Source of the DNA: a bacterium
Lineage (GTDB): Bacteria > Pseudomonadota > Gammaproteobacteria > Pseudomonadales > Moraxellaceae
NCBI GenBank assembly: GCA_029945725.1
Contig: JAQSDB010000003.1
Coordinates: 124,001 to 188,000 of the forward strand
Direction: 5' to 3'
DNA length: 64,000 bases
The stretch's first letter is position 1; each line of letters opens with the position of its first letter. This document shows, one piece after another, positions 35,872-44,892 of this stretch. The notes under the pieces are model-generated. The model saw nothing but the letters and a program-made list of their open reading frames with translations. It was not told where the DNA came from and searched no databases. The translations under genes were made by a program, and so were the position numbers.

Positions 35872-36528
35872 TCAGTCCCCGAAATCGGAATAATCCTTGA
35901 GCGTGAATTTTCCGTATTGCGTCCACGGCAATACGGCCGGAATTTTCTGCAGGCTGAGCGTGGTCCGGCTCCAGCTACTGCCATCGCTGGCGCGCGTTTC
36001 CAGCTGGCGCGCGATGCGGTTTTTGGTGTCCCACTGGATACGCACGGTATTTCTGGGGCCGTGGCGTTCATACCAGACAAGATCGCCATCACGCCGGGTG
36101 ATCTTCATGTCGTTCAGGGCATCCGGCAGCGTCATGGAGTACACGCAGGGCCAGCACTTGCTGAAGCCGGTCATTTCCACATCCGCCTCCTGCATGTGCA
36201 CCGCAACCTTCTCTTCCTGCAGCACCAGCATCAGCTGCGCACTCCCGGAGGGATCGCGACGGTAATGCTGCGCGGCTTCCGCCACATCCAGATGCTTGTG
36301 CTCCTTCTCTTCCGTATCGTGCCGGTGATTGCGCGGCAGGATGCGCTCGATCCAGACATTGCCGGCATCGCGTACCAGCCGTTCCTGATAATGGCTGTCA
36401 CGGGTGACGCCGTCATTGCCGACACTGTTTGACTCATGGGTAATGATCGCACTCAGCGGCTTGCCGCTTTCAGCACAGGCCGGTGCAGCCGCCGCTACCA
36501 GCAGCAGGGCCAAGGTAATCTGGCGCAT
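35872..36528 (-). CDS. Exported protein of unknown function
   Basis: A 218-residue secreted protein not assignable to a family with confidence. The ATG at 36528 (MRQITLALLLVAAAAPACA) gives a clean signal peptide; an earlier in-frame ATG does not. The mature part shows beta-strand-rich stretches and an MRIQWD-like segment (RNTVRIQWDTKNRIARQLETR) reminiscent of outer-membrane lipoprotein-sorting (LolA/LolB-like) folds. It has a Cys pair in KCWPCVY and a His/Lys-rich patch (NHRHDTEEKEHKHLD) that could bind metal. It lies downstream of the phosphatases on the same strand. Confidence 0.65.
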   Translation of the reverse strand: MRQITLALLLVAAAAPACAESGKPLSAIITHESNSVGNDGVTRDSHYQERLVRDAGNVWIERILPRNHRHDTEEKEHKHLDVAEAAQHYRRDPSGSAQLMLVLQEEKVAVHMQEADVEMTGFSKCWPCVYSMTLPDALNDMKITRRDGDLVWYERHGPRNTVRIQWDTKNRIARQLETRASDGSSWSRTTLSLQKIPAVLPWTQYGKFTLKDYSDFGD

Positions 36529-36648
36529 GAAAATTCCCCGGTATTCGTTAAAGATTCGGTCCATAAAAAACGGCCCGCCCGAACACGCCGCTCACACTGG
36601 CGGTGCGGACGACATGTTTGCAGCAGGCCGTTCAGCACTCACGATGCA

Positions 36649-38163
36649 TCAGAAACCGAAGGCTTCCTTCAGTTTTCCAAACACCCAGGTATTGACCTTG
36701 CTGCCGCGGAAGCCGTCAGAGCCTGCACCATCGGCAAACAGCATGACGTCACCGCCACCATGCGTTTCCGAACCGGCAGAACCCAGTTTGACGCCGACTT
36801 CCTGCAGGTAATTATCCGCATCGGTAGACGCCACATCTGCGCGCACATCCGGACGCGGACCGCCGCCATTACCGAACACCAGTGTGGTGCTGGTTTTTCC
36901 ACCGGCGTCGTAGTTGGGGGCATGCAGTTTGCCATCGGCCAGGGTAATGGCCTTGGCATCGCTGCTCTTGTCGACCACGACGGCATGGCTGGCACCGAGA
37001 ATGCCGGGATTGGTCGGTGTGGTCTTGCCGGTACGGCCGGTATACCCGTTAAAGGTCATGACGTGATCGTGATCCGCCGTAACCACCACCAGCGTGTTTT
37101 TCAGATCCACCTTGGTCAGCGCCACCTTGATGGCGTCATCGAAGGCCTTGGTGTCCTGCAGGGCACGCTTGGCATTGGTACCGTGCAGGGCGTGATCGAT
37201 ACGACCACCTTCCACCATCAGGAAATAACCCTTGCTGCCGCCACGCTGCGTCAGGATATCAATCGACTTGCTTGTCATGTCCGCCAGGCTGGGCTGGGTC
37301 GAGGCCGGATTATTGATACGGTCCAGGTCGTAATCCAGATGCGAAGTGGCGGAGTAAATACCGATGAACTTCTTGTTGTTGGGCGCCGCCGCCATGTCGG
37401 TCTTGGTTGCCGCCACGGTGTAGTCGAGGCCGGCCATTTCCGTCAGCAGATTGCGCGCATCGGCGCGGCCCTTGGTGTTGCTGACGCTGTTGTAAGGCGT
37501 CCATTGATTGCGACCGCCGCCCATCAGCACATCAACGCCGTCGCCAAGACGGCTGTTGTAGCCGGCACCCCCCGGTACCGCCTGGCTCGCAATCTGGTAC
37601 TGCGCATTACGATTGCAGATGTGTGCATAGGTGGCTGCCGGCGTGGCATGCGTCAGCTCGGTGGTGGTGATGGAGCCGACAGCCTTGCCATTGGCCTTGG
37701 CCAGTTCAAGGATGGTGTAAACCGGTGTGCCGGCAGCGGTGGACGAGCCTTGCGCAGGGCAGTTGTCAACGCCGCCACCGTTGCCGTTGACATCGGCCGA
37801 CGGGCTCACTGCCACCGTGCCGGCCGACATGGAAATGACTTCATTGCGCATCTTCACGCCCGTCATGTAAGCCGCCATGGAGGGCGCGCTGTCCGTCGTC
37901 TGGCCGTCTTCCGAATAGGTCTTGATACGCGCCGTGCGCCGCAGCGTATCCATCGTCAGCTTGCCGTCTTCGCCGTAGGCGTAAATACGGCTGGCCGTGA
38001 CTGTCGTCGGCCCCATGCCGTCACCGAGAAAAAAGATGATGTTCCTGGCTTCACCGGCAGCATTCGCTGTCATCCCCGCACCGGCCATGACGATGGCCAG
38101 TGCGGCTTTCTTCAGGACACTTTTATTCAGAACCGTTTTTTTCAAGCAGACATGATTCAACAT
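36649..38163 (-). CDS. Alkaline phosphatase, copy 1 (secreted)
   Basis: A 504-residue periplasmic phosphomonoesterase of the PhoA fold. A long signal region ends at MTANAA. Metal and catalytic motifs are FFLGDGMGPTT (D48), TTDSAPSMAAYMTG with nucleophile S92, EGGRIDHALHGTN, VTADHDHVM and THGGGDVMLF. It should release phosphate from organic esters. It lies 18 bp after a paralogue with which it shares long identical peptide segments (NAKRALQDTKAFDDAI). I see no convincing Pho box upstream of the pair. Loop lengths differ from E. coli PhoA. Confidence 0.9.
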   Translation of the reverse strand: MLNHVCLKKTVLNKSVLKKAALAIVMAGAGMTANAAGEARNIIFFLGDGMGPTTVTASRIYAYGEDGKLTMDTLRRTARIKTYSEDGQTTDSAPSMAAYMTGVKMRNEVISMSAGTVAVSPSADVNGNGGGVDNCPAQGSSTAAGTPVYTILELAKANGKAVGSITTTELTHATPAATYAHICNRNAQYQIASQAVPGGAGYNSRLGDGVDVLMGGGRNQWTPYNSVSNTKGRADARNLLTEMAGLDYTVAATKTDMAAAPNNKKFIGIYSATSHLDYDLDRINNPASTQPSLADMTSKSIDILTQRGGSKGYFLMVEGGRIDHALHGTNAKRALQDTKAFDDAIKVALTKVDLKNTLVVVTADHDHVMTFNGYTGRTGKTTPTNPGILGASHAVVVDKSSDAKAITLADGKLHAPNYDAGGKTSTTLVFGNGGGPRPDVRADVASTDADNYLQEVGVKLGSAGSETHGGGDVMLFADGAGSDGFRGSKVNTWVFGKLKEAFGF

Positions 38164-38181
38164 GATGTTCTCTCCCGAACC

Positions 38182-39729
38182 CTAGAGGCCGATGGCCTTG
38201 CGGACCAAACCAAATACTTCGATGTTTTCCACGTTGCCGTGAAAGTTATCGGCACCCACGCCCGCAGCACCCAGGAATACATCGGTGCCGCCATGTGTTT
38301 CGTTATCGGCATAACCGGTCTGGATAACGGCTTCCTGCTGGAAATCATCCGAGGCCGCGCCGGTACACCAGAACGTACCGCCATAGGTATTGCTGTAGGT
38401 TTTTCCGGCAGGTGCGGCAGGTCCGGCAACGGCGTTGCAGCTGTCGCTGTCGGTGAGGGCGGTGACACGGTCATCACCGCGATTGCTCTCCGGGCGCTTC
38501 TTGCCGTTGCCAAAGCCGATGATGGGATAGGGGTTGTTGTTAGCGTCTTTGGCAAAACCGGGCGCGTTATAGTTTTTCACCAGACCGAGCACGCTGGTTT
38601 CAACACCCTTCACGTATTTTCCCGTGCGCCTGGCATAACCGTTCAGCACCAGGGTGTGGTCGTGATCGGCCGTCACCACAATCAGCGTATTGCTCAGATC
38701 CACCTTGTCGAGTGCCGTCCTGATGGCGTCATCAAACGCCTTGGTGTCCTGCAGCGCACGCTTGGCATTGGTGTCATGCAGGGCATGATCAATACGGCCA
38801 CCTTCCACCATCAGGAAATAATTCTTGTTTTTTGCCTTGAGCACGTCGATGGCCTTGGCCGTCATGTCGGACAGACTCGGCTCGTCAAGATTCTTGCCGG
38901 TGCGATCAAGGTCGTAGCTCATGTGACTGTTGCCAAACAGGCCCAGCAGCTTGCTGTCCGCCGCCGGCACCACGAGACCCAGTTCCGAGCCCTTGCTGAC
39001 GTAGGTGTACCCCTTGGCCTTCATTTCATTGACCAGGTCACGTCCGTCAGCGCGCTTGCCGCCATTCGCCGTGGTCTTGAAATAGGAGAGGCCACCGCCG
39101 AGCACCACATCAATGCCATCTTTCAAGCGGGCATTGAAAGCGCCATAACCGGTACCGCTGCCACCTGGCACCATCTGTGCCGCAATATCGTTTTCCGCAT
39201 CGCGATGGCAGACGTGGGCATACGTTGTCGCGGGAGTGGCGTGGGTGATGCGGGTTGTCGTGACAACACCCGTTCCCATGCCGCGGGCCTTGGCCAGTTC
39301 CAGCAAGGTTTCCACCGGTTGCTTGCCGGCATTCTCAGGCACGCTGTCGCAAGTGCTGGTGGCGGTCGCGCTGGGTGCTGATGCGACGGTGCCGGTCTGC
39401 ATGGAGATAACGTCATTGCGCATCTTCACGCCGGTCATGTAAGCCGCCATGGAAGGTGCGCTGTCGGTTACCTGCGCATCTTCAGAGAAGGTGCGCACAA
39501 AGGCCGTCTCCGGCAGGGTATCAATGGTGAGATCGCCCTCTTCACCAACCGCATAAATACGGGCGGCGGTGAGCGTGGTCATGCCCATGCCGTCACCGAG
39601 GAAGAAAATCACGTTTTTTGGTGCCGGTGCGCTGGCCGCCGGGTTGTTATCCGAGCCCACGCAGGCCGACAGCATCAATGCCAGTGCGCTCACTGCCAGC
39701 AGCGGCGGCAGGTTTTTTTGAATACGCAT
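38182..39729 (-). CDS. Alkaline phosphatase, copy 2 (lipoprotein)
   Basis: A 515-residue PhoA-fold phosphatase and tandem paralogue of the next gene. Unlike copy 1 its signal peptide ends in a lipobox (LSAC, C23), so it should be membrane-anchored, most likely in the outer membrane given the residues after the Cys. Motifs: FFLGDGMGMTT (D46), VTDSAPSMAAYMTG with nucleophile S90, EGGRIDHALHDTN, VTADHDHTL, THGGTDVFLG. It carries an insertion with a Cys pair (DSDSCNAVAGPAAPAG and GGTFWCTG) absent from copy 1. Confidence 0.9.
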   Translation of the reverse strand: MRIQKNLPPLLAVSALALMLSACVGSDNNPAASAPAPKNVIFFLGDGMGMTTLTAARIYAVGEEGDLTIDTLPETAFVRTFSEDAQVTDSAPSMAAYMTGVKMRNDVISMQTGTVASAPSATATSTCDSVPENAGKQPVETLLELAKARGMGTGVVTTTRITHATPATTYAHVCHRDAENDIAAQMVPGGSGTGYGAFNARLKDGIDVVLGGGLSYFKTTANGGKRADGRDLVNEMKAKGYTYVSKGSELGLVVPAADSKLLGLFGNSHMSYDLDRTGKNLDEPSLSDMTAKAIDVLKAKNKNYFLMVEGGRIDHALHDTNAKRALQDTKAFDDAIRTALDKVDLSNTLIVVTADHDHTLVLNGYARRTGKYVKGVETSVLGLVKNYNAPGFAKDANNNPYPIIGFGNGKKRPESNRGDDRVTALTDSDSCNAVAGPAAPAGKTYSNTYGGTFWCTGAASDDFQQEAVIQTGYADNETHGGTDVFLGAAGVGADNFHGNVENIEVFGLVRKAIGL

Positions 39730-39989
39730 AAAAGGAATCCCCCAAACTGAGCAAGCCCTCCAAAGCAGGAAAGCGCAGCCACTGTAGGCAGGGCTTGTGT
39801 CAGACCAGTGACTGTTTTATCTCAGGATGAATATGCGCTTTTTCATCATGCCGCCTTGAATCTGCAACATTTCCCGGCCAGGGCAATAGCATCGGCCAAA
39901 AAAATGCTACCTGCTGAAAATCATTTAACCCTTTTCTGCTGCCTGCGGCGTTTAACACCTTGTACGCCGACTCTTACAAGGAGATCACC

Positions 39990-41720
39990 ATGAAACGCAC
40001 TGTCCCGGCCCTGTTACCGGCCATCCTGTTCCTGCTACTCACGGCCTGCATGCATCAGGAAACCGTGACGCCAGTTGCTGCCGATGCGCCTGTCCCTGGC
40101 GAGCAGCCGGCCGCCGCACATATCGGGCAAGAATCCCGGCAGCGTGCCGACGCCATGAAAGTCCGTGATGAACTGGCCAGCCGGAAATCCGGCAGAGTGG
40201 CCGGTGCCATGCTGATGGCAGCACCCGCGTCCGTCGCCACAAGCGACTACGCTGTGCCGGCGGAAAGTCGCGAGAAATACCAGAACATCAGCGACAACCC
40301 GGTCAGACTCACCACAGAGGACAGCGTTTCCACCTTCAGTCTTGATGTGGACACCGGCAGCTACAGCAATGTGCGGCGCTTTCTCAATCAGGGACAACTG
40401 CCACCCGCCGATGCCGTGCGCGTGGAAGAACTGGTGAATTATTTCCCATATGACTATCCGGATTCACTGCCCGGACACCCATTTGCACTGAGTACGGAAA
40501 TAGCGCCTGCACCGTGGAATTCTGCGCATTATCTTTTGCGCATCGGCGTGAAGACAGTGGAGAAAAACGTGGCCGCCATGCCGCCCGCCAATCTCGTTTT
40601 TCTGGTGGATGTCTCCGGCTCCATGAACTCGCCCGACAAGCTGCCGCTGGTGCAATCCACCCTGCAATTGCTGACAGCACAGCTGCGCCCGCAGGATCGT
40701 GTGGCGATGGTGGTGTATGCGGGTCGCACGGCCGTTGAACTGGAATCCACGCCCGGCAACCAGAAGGAAAAGATCCGTGCCGCGATTGCGCGCCTGCAGG
40801 CGGGCGGTTCAACGGCGGGAGAATCGGCGATTCGTCTCGCCTATGCACAGGCACGCGCCGGTTACATCAGGGGCGGCATCAACCGCATCCTGCTTGCCAC
40901 CGACGGAGACTTCAATGTCGGCATCAGCGACATCGAACAGATCAAGGACATGGTCAAGCGTGAACGCGAAAGCGGCATCTCGCTGACCACCCTGGGTTTT
41001 GGCCAGGGCAATTACCAGGAAGCACTGATGGAACAGATTGCCGATGCCGGCAACGGCAATTACAGCTATATCGATTCGCTGAGCGAAGCGCGCAAGGTGC
41101 TGGTGGAAGAACTGTCTTCCACGTTCAATACGGTCGCGAAGGACGTAAAAATCCAGATGGAGTTCAACCCGAAACAGGTCGCGGAATGGCGCCTGGTCGG
41201 TTATGAAAACCGCGTGCTGCGCGAAGAGGATTTCCGCAATGACAAGGTGGATGCCGGTGATGTCGGTGCCGGAAAAAGCGTGACGGCCCTTTATGAAATA
41301 ACGCCGGTAGGCGCGGCCACCCTGCATGCCAGCCGGCGCTACAGCGGCAAGCCGGAAGGCCAGGAACTGGGCTTTCTGCGCATACGCTACAAGCAGCCGG
41401 ATGCCAGTACCTCGGTGGAACTGGCCCGGGCCGTTCTTCATCCCGGCAACGCGGCCCTGGCGCACGAGCCTTCTGCCGATTTCCGTTTTACCGCAGCGGT
41501 TGCCGGTTTTGGCCAGCTTTTGCGGCAGTCGCCCTATACCGGTACATTCGGCTATCAGGACGTGAAAACGCTGGCGGAAAAATCCATCGGCTCCGATAAA
41601 AACGGCTATCGCCGCGAATTCATCACACTGGTGGGGCTGGCGAAATCACTGACTCCCGCCAAACCCCTTAACGATGTACGCACACAGGATGGTCACGCAG
41701 CGGATGCTGGACGCGAGTGA
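39990..41720 (+). CDS. YfbK-like von Willebrand factor A lipoprotein
   Basis: A 576-residue exported protein. The lipobox is LLTAC, with an AAGGAG ribosome-binding site at 39978-39983 before the ATG. An N-terminal VWF-A-associated domain (STFSLDVDTGSYSNVRRFLN) is followed by a VWA domain with an intact MIDAS (VFLVDVSGSMNSPDK) and a C-terminal DUF3520. This YfbK architecture is commonly linked to an ECF sigma factor and anti-sigma protein, exactly as here, with the VWA stop inside the sigma gene. The role is probably envelope surveillance or protein-complex scaffolding; not established. Confidence 0.87.
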   Translation: MKRTVPALLPAILFLLLTACMHQETVTPVAADAPVPGEQPAAAHIGQESRQRADAMKVRDELASRKSGRVAGAMLMAAPASVATSDYAVPAESREKYQNISDNPVRLTTEDSVSTFSLDVDTGSYSNVRRFLNQGQLPPADAVRVEELVNYFPYDYPDSLPGHPFALSTEIAPAPWNSAHYLLRIGVKTVEKNVAAMPPANLVFLVDVSGSMNSPDKLPLVQSTLQLLTAQLRPQDRVAMVVYAGRTAVELESTPGNQKEKIRAAIARLQAGGSTAGESAIRLAYAQARAGYIRGGINRILLATDGDFNVGISDIEQIKDMVKRERESGISLTTLGFGQGNYQEALMEQIADAGNGNYSYIDSLSEARKVLVEELSSTFNTVAKDVKIQMEFNPKQVAEWRLVGYENRVLREEDFRNDKVDAGDVGAGKSVTALYEITPVGAATLHASRRYSGKPEGQELGFLRIRYKQPDASTSVELARAVLHPGNAALAHEPSADFRFTAAVAGFGQLLRQSPYTGTFGYQDVKTLAEKSIGSDKNGYRREFITLVGLAKSLTPAKPLNDVRTQDGHAADAGRE

Positions 41721-42258
41721 TGAACAACTGATGCTGGCCTTTCAGGCCGGCGATGCCGGCGCCTTCGATACGCTGTACCAGCGTCATCGCGGGCGCTTGT
41801 TCCGCTTTCTGGTGCGCGAAGCCGGCAGCCGTGAGGCGGGCGAGGAAATTTATCAGGAAGCCTGGCTGCGTCTGGTGCGTGATCGTGAAAAATACCGCGT
41901 ACAGGCGCGCTTCAGCACCTACATCTACACACTGGCACACAGCTGCCTGATGGATCACCTGCGCCGGCAGGGCCGCCGCTGGCGCCACGAAGAAACCGTT
42001 GCCGAACTTCCCGAAGATGCCGCCTGCCCGCTGCCGGATCCGGAAAGCGCATGGGGTCGTCATCTCAGTGCGCGCGCCCTGGCCGACTGCATGGCGCAGT
42101 TGCCTGCCGAACAGCGCGAAGTATTTTTATTGAAAGAAGAGGCGGAATTTTCGCTGGCGGATATTGCCGAAATTACCGGAGCCGGCCTGGCGGCCGCCAA
42201 AAGCCGTCTGCGCTATGCCGTGAAAAAACTGCGCAGCTGTCTGGAGGCGTTTGCATGA
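41674..42258 (+). CDS. ECF-type RNA polymerase sigma factor
   Basis: A 194-residue ECF sigma factor. Region 2 is LMLAFQAGDAGAFDTLYQRH, with EEIYQEAWLRLVRDREKYR and FSTYIYTLAHSCLMDHLRRQ. Region 4 is MAQLPAEQREVFLLKEEAEF with the HTH IAEITGAGLAAAKSRLRYAV. It starts within the 3' end of the VWA gene; ATGs at 41674, 41689 and 41704 are all possible and none has a strong ribosome-binding site. Translation is probably coupled to the VWA gene. It differs clearly from the other ECF factor at 30.1 kb. Confidence 0.87.
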   Translation: MYAHRMVTQRMLDASDEQLMLAFQAGDAGAFDTLYQRHRGRLFRFLVREAGSREAGEEIYQEAWLRLVRDREKYRVQARFSTYIYTLAHSCLMDHLRRQGRRWRHEETVAELPEDAACPLPDPESAWGRHLSARALADCMAQLPAEQREVFLLKEEAEFSLADIAEITGAGLAAAKSRLRYAVKKLRSCLEAFA

Positions 42259-42268
42259 GCATCGTCAC

Positions 42269-43252
42269 ATGAATAACCAGGACAAGGATCTGCATGACGA
42301 CAACATCAGTGAGCTGTATCGCCAGCTGCCTGATGTGCAGCCATCACAAGACAGTGATGCACTGATACGTGCCAGTGCTCGACGCGCCGCCAATGCCGGA
42401 CCACAGAAAAAATACCCGTCTTTTGGTCTGAAAAAATTCACGGCCACGGCAGCCGTACTGATGCTCGGTGTCGGTCTGCTGCTGCAATGGCAGCGGCATG
42501 AACCGGAAAAACTTCAGGAGGCCCTGGGCGGCAAGCCGGCCGCCCCGATGCTGCCGACGGCTGCCGTCGAAGCGGCCGCGAAAAACAGGTCCGCAAAAAC
42601 CGGTATTCCGGAAACGGTACAGGAAGACAAGACACCTGCCATGACAGCCCCTGCATCACTCCCCGCGCCTGCACGCCCGGCACCGATGGCCATTGCCTCA
42701 GATCGCGAAGTGGCCGCTGCCAGGAATGAAGCAGCCGCGCCGGCACAAGACATGCCGGAGCGGGCCGCGCGAGAAAAAACAGCGTCTCTTGCAATGGAAA
42801 AATCTGATCGGCGCGAAGCGGAAACAGTGCGCACGGCATCCGCACAGGATGCTGCGGCTGCCGGCCTGATGCAGGAAAGAAAGCGGGAAGCTCCTGCCGC
42901 GACTGCTGCAGCGCCGTTGATGACGTCCGTGGATTACCGTATCGCCATGAGCCATGGCGACTATGCACAGGCATTGTCCGCACTGCAAAACCTTGCAGGC
43001 GCTGATGCTGATGCCGCCCTTGTTGTCGACAGGGACATGCTGCGCATGCTTCAGGGCAACAAGGAAAATCCGGCGTGCGCCCGCCTTTCTGAAGAAAAAA
43101 CAGGCCGGGAAAAACCGCTGTGCGATTTGCTGGGCCAGCGCATTAAAGAAGGGGTATCGGCGACCAGACCGGAAAAACTGTCGGCTTTCATCAATGGAGA
43201 AAAAGCCTATCGCCGCCGCGCGCTGGAAGCACTCTTCACCCCAGGGCAATAA
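42269..43252 (+). CDS. Membrane-anchored anti-sigma candidate
   Basis: A 327-residue single-pass protein directly after the ECF sigma gene (10 bp). A ~55-residue acidic cytoplasmic N-terminus (MNNQDKDLHDDNISELYRQL) precedes one membrane helix at 57-74. An Ala/Pro/Lys/Glu-rich low-complexity stalk of ~130 residues follows, then a compact C-terminal helical domain from about residue 225 (YRIAMSHGDYAQALSALQNL) that looks TPR-like. I see no zinc motif. The gene order VWA, sigma, this gene makes an anti-sigma or signal-sensing role likely, but that is inference. Confidence 0.68.
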   Translation: MNNQDKDLHDDNISELYRQLPDVQPSQDSDALIRASARRAANAGPQKKYPSFGLKKFTATAAVLMLGVGLLLQWQRHEPEKLQEALGGKPAAPMLPTAAVEAAAKNRSAKTGIPETVQEDKTPAMTAPASLPAPARPAPMAIASDREVAAARNEAAAPAQDMPERAAREKTASLAMEKSDRREAETVRTASAQDAAAAGLMQERKREAPAATAAAPLMTSVDYRIAMSHGDYAQALSALQNLAGADADAALVVDRDMLRMLQGNKENPACARLSEEKTGREKPLCDLLGQRIKEGVSATRPEKLSAFINGEKAYRRRALEALFTPGQ

Positions 43253-43316
43253 GTGCAAATACCGCAGCAGGCGCAGGAGCCCGTCGCGGCGTACAAACAA
43301 TTCCCTGCCGGAAAAA

Positions 43317-43715
43317 TCAGTAGCGATCTTTTGGCAGGCGCTCGATCTTCACCGTGAACCTGTTTTTCCCGATGAGCAGGGAGCCTATGCCCTGCAGGGC
43401 AGCGACAAGGAACCAGGCCCCCAGTGCCGGCCAGAAACCGTCAAGCGTAAAGCCGGGCAGCACCCATGACACCAGGCCGAGCATCGCCGCATTGATCACC
43501 AGCAGGAAAAGCCCGAGCGTGAGAATGGTGGCAGGCAAGGTCAGCAGGATCAGCAAGGGACGCACTACCGTATTGGCAATACCCAGCAGCAGTGCCGCCC
43601 AGAATAATGTCGATATGTGCGCCACATGCACGCCATCCAGCCAGACTGCTGCCAGGCCAAGACCGGCAGCACTCAGCAGCAGGCGCAACAGCATCTGATA
43701 CAACATGAAAAGCAT
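43317..43715 (-). CDS. Holin_4_2 (YvlD-like) four-helix membrane protein
   Basis: A 132-residue inner-membrane protein with four hydrophobic helices. The pattern is that of the phage holin 4 superfamily-2/YvlD group (GIANTVVRPLLILLTLPATI, LGLFLLVINAAML). Despite the Pfam name these are chromosomal proteins of unknown role, widespread in bacteria, and nothing here suggests a prophage. An internal ATG at 43706 is an alternative start. It is single, with a long hairpin just upstream. Confidence 0.8.
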   Translation of the reverse strand: MLFMLYQMLLRLLLSAAGLGLAAVWLDGVHVAHISTLFWAALLLGIANTVVRPLLILLTLPATILTLGLFLLVINAAMLGLVSWVLPGFTLDGFWPALGAWFLVAALQGIGSLLIGKNRFTVKIERLPKDRY

Positions 43716-43718
43716 CCG

Positions 43719-43763
43719 TCAGAAATAATGAGGCCGCTACAGTAGCGGCCTCATTATTTCTGA
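43719..43763. terminator. Perfect 21-bp inverted repeat, three-base loop
   Basis: Arms 43719-43739 and 43743-43763 are exact inverse complements with CAG as the loop. The GC-rich core (GAGGCCGCTA) is flanked by AT-rich ends but has no clean T-run. It sits between the desaturase stop and the holin-family start on the same strand, consistent with a terminator for the desaturase gene. Confidence 0.7.
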
Positions 43764-43794
43764 ACAAGTACGATCATGTGTGCATCCGGTGCAC

Positions 43795-44688
43795 TCAGAC
43801 AGGAAGGCCCGCCTGCGCAGGGCGCCAGCGCAAGGGACGAACCTGATGTGCAGACGGCAGGCGCCGCCTCACTCCAGCCAGGGCGGAATGCCGGTAACTG
43901 CAGGCAGAGAGCAGCACGGAATCACATTTCATGCCGGCCGGAATGGATGATTCGATTTGCGCATGAAAGACGGGCAAACGGCTCCAGTGCAGATTCGGCT
44001 TCATGTGATGAGCGGTGTGGTACCCGAGATTCCAGGAAATGAAATTATAAAGACGGCTGCTGGTGTTGCGCGAAGCCGTGAGTTCGGAGCGGGTATCCAG
44101 ATCCGAATGCTGCATATAGGTGTTGTCGAGCAAGCCCAGATACATGAAGGGCATGGGCGCCACAAAAAGCAGCAGCGCCTTCAGCGGGTCCATCAGGATA
44201 AACACGCCCAGCACCAGCACGGCAACGCTGGTCCATATCCTGAAGCGGCGATACAGCTCAGGATAATGCCGGCCAATCTTGCGGATTTCCGGATAAATGC
44301 GCAGCGCGCCAACTATGTCGTAGCGTATCCGCGACATCACCGATCCATCCGGCAGTCGCCAGTTCGCCGGGTCTTTCTCCTGATCAAGATAATCCTTGTG
44401 ATGGCCGATATTGTGATGAATGGTCCAGGCATAGGGTGGAATGCCAACCTCCAGAAACAGCATCACTTCATAAATCCGGTTCATCCAGGGTCGCATGAAA
44501 GTCGGCACGTGATGATGATTATGGGAAATGGAGCCGGGCATGGCGGAAAACATCAGCAAGCCCAGCATCACGCTGGCGACGCCCCACAGGGAGTCGACAA
44601 AAAAGAAGGTGAGCAACTGGATGACAAAAATGCACAAGGCAACAAGACTGGGAGCAATATCCTCCCGATGCCGGTAAATGGACCGCAT
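43795..44688 (-). CDS. Membrane fatty acid desaturase
   Basis: A 297-residue integral membrane di-iron desaturase. The three histidine boxes are HNHHH (residues 56-60), HHNIGHH (91-97) and HTAHH in the C-terminal half. At least four hydrophobic segments surround them. I chose the ATG at 44688 because a perfect AGGAGG lies seven bases upstream. It would introduce a double bond into fatty acyl chains using O2. The C-terminal ~40 residues are Arg/Pro-rich and not typical. Divergent from the di-iron MBL gene; the FNR box in the shared gap might affect both. Confidence 0.87.
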   Translation of the reverse strand: MRSIYRHREDIAPSLVALCIFVIQLLTFFFVDSLWGVASVMLGLLMFSAMPGSISHNHHHVPTFMRPWMNRIYEVMLFLEVGIPPYAWTIHHNIGHHKDYLDQEKDPANWRLPDGSVMSRIRYDIVGALRIYPEIRKIGRHYPELYRRFRIWTSVAVLVLGVFILMDPLKALLLFVAPMPFMYLGLLDNTYMQHSDLDTRSELTASRNTSSRLYNFISWNLGYHTAHHMKPNLHWSRLPVFHAQIESSIPAGMKCDSVLLSACSYRHSALAGVRRRLPSAHQVRPLRWRPAQAGLPV

Positions 44689-44821
44689 AACTCCTCCTTG
44701 ATCCGGCTTTTTATTATTCTCGTACGTCACTCGCACCCGGATGTGTCTATTTAGCTCTTTTTGACGACATCTCCCAAGGCCACTCGTCAGTCCGCTGCAC
44801 GGGAAGGCAAGGCGGAACGGG

Positions 44822-44835
44822 TTGATGCACATCAA
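44822..44835. promoter_or_regulatory. FNR/Anr box ahead of the di-iron MBL gene
   Basis: TTGATGCACATCAA is a perfect TTGAT-N4-ATCAA site. Its centre is ~41 bp from a start near 44870, with a weak -10 (CACTAT, 44858-44863), giving class II activator geometry for the + strand gene. Confidence 0.75.
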
Positions 44836-44892
44836 CACGATACAGGGCTGATTGCTGCACTATCGCTCCACTTTCATGCCCGAGCTGCAATC

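Noticed and set aside
36436-39381. A 981-codon open frame on the + strand opposite the two phosphatases
   Set aside because: It is antisense to two motif-complete enzymes, has no ribosome-binding site, and its translation is low in hydrophobic order; it is a by-product of GC-rich codon use.
39730-39989. Pho box upstream of the phosphatases
   Set aside because: I found CTGACAC and similar fragments but no pair of CTGTCAT-like 7-mers with 4-base spacing.
43317-43715. Prophage holin
   Set aside because: The family name is historical; there are no other phage genes, no att sites, and neighbours are chromosomal.
43719-43763. MITE or insertion-sequence remnant
   Set aside because: There is no target-site duplication and no second copy in the window; its place after a stop codon fits a terminator.
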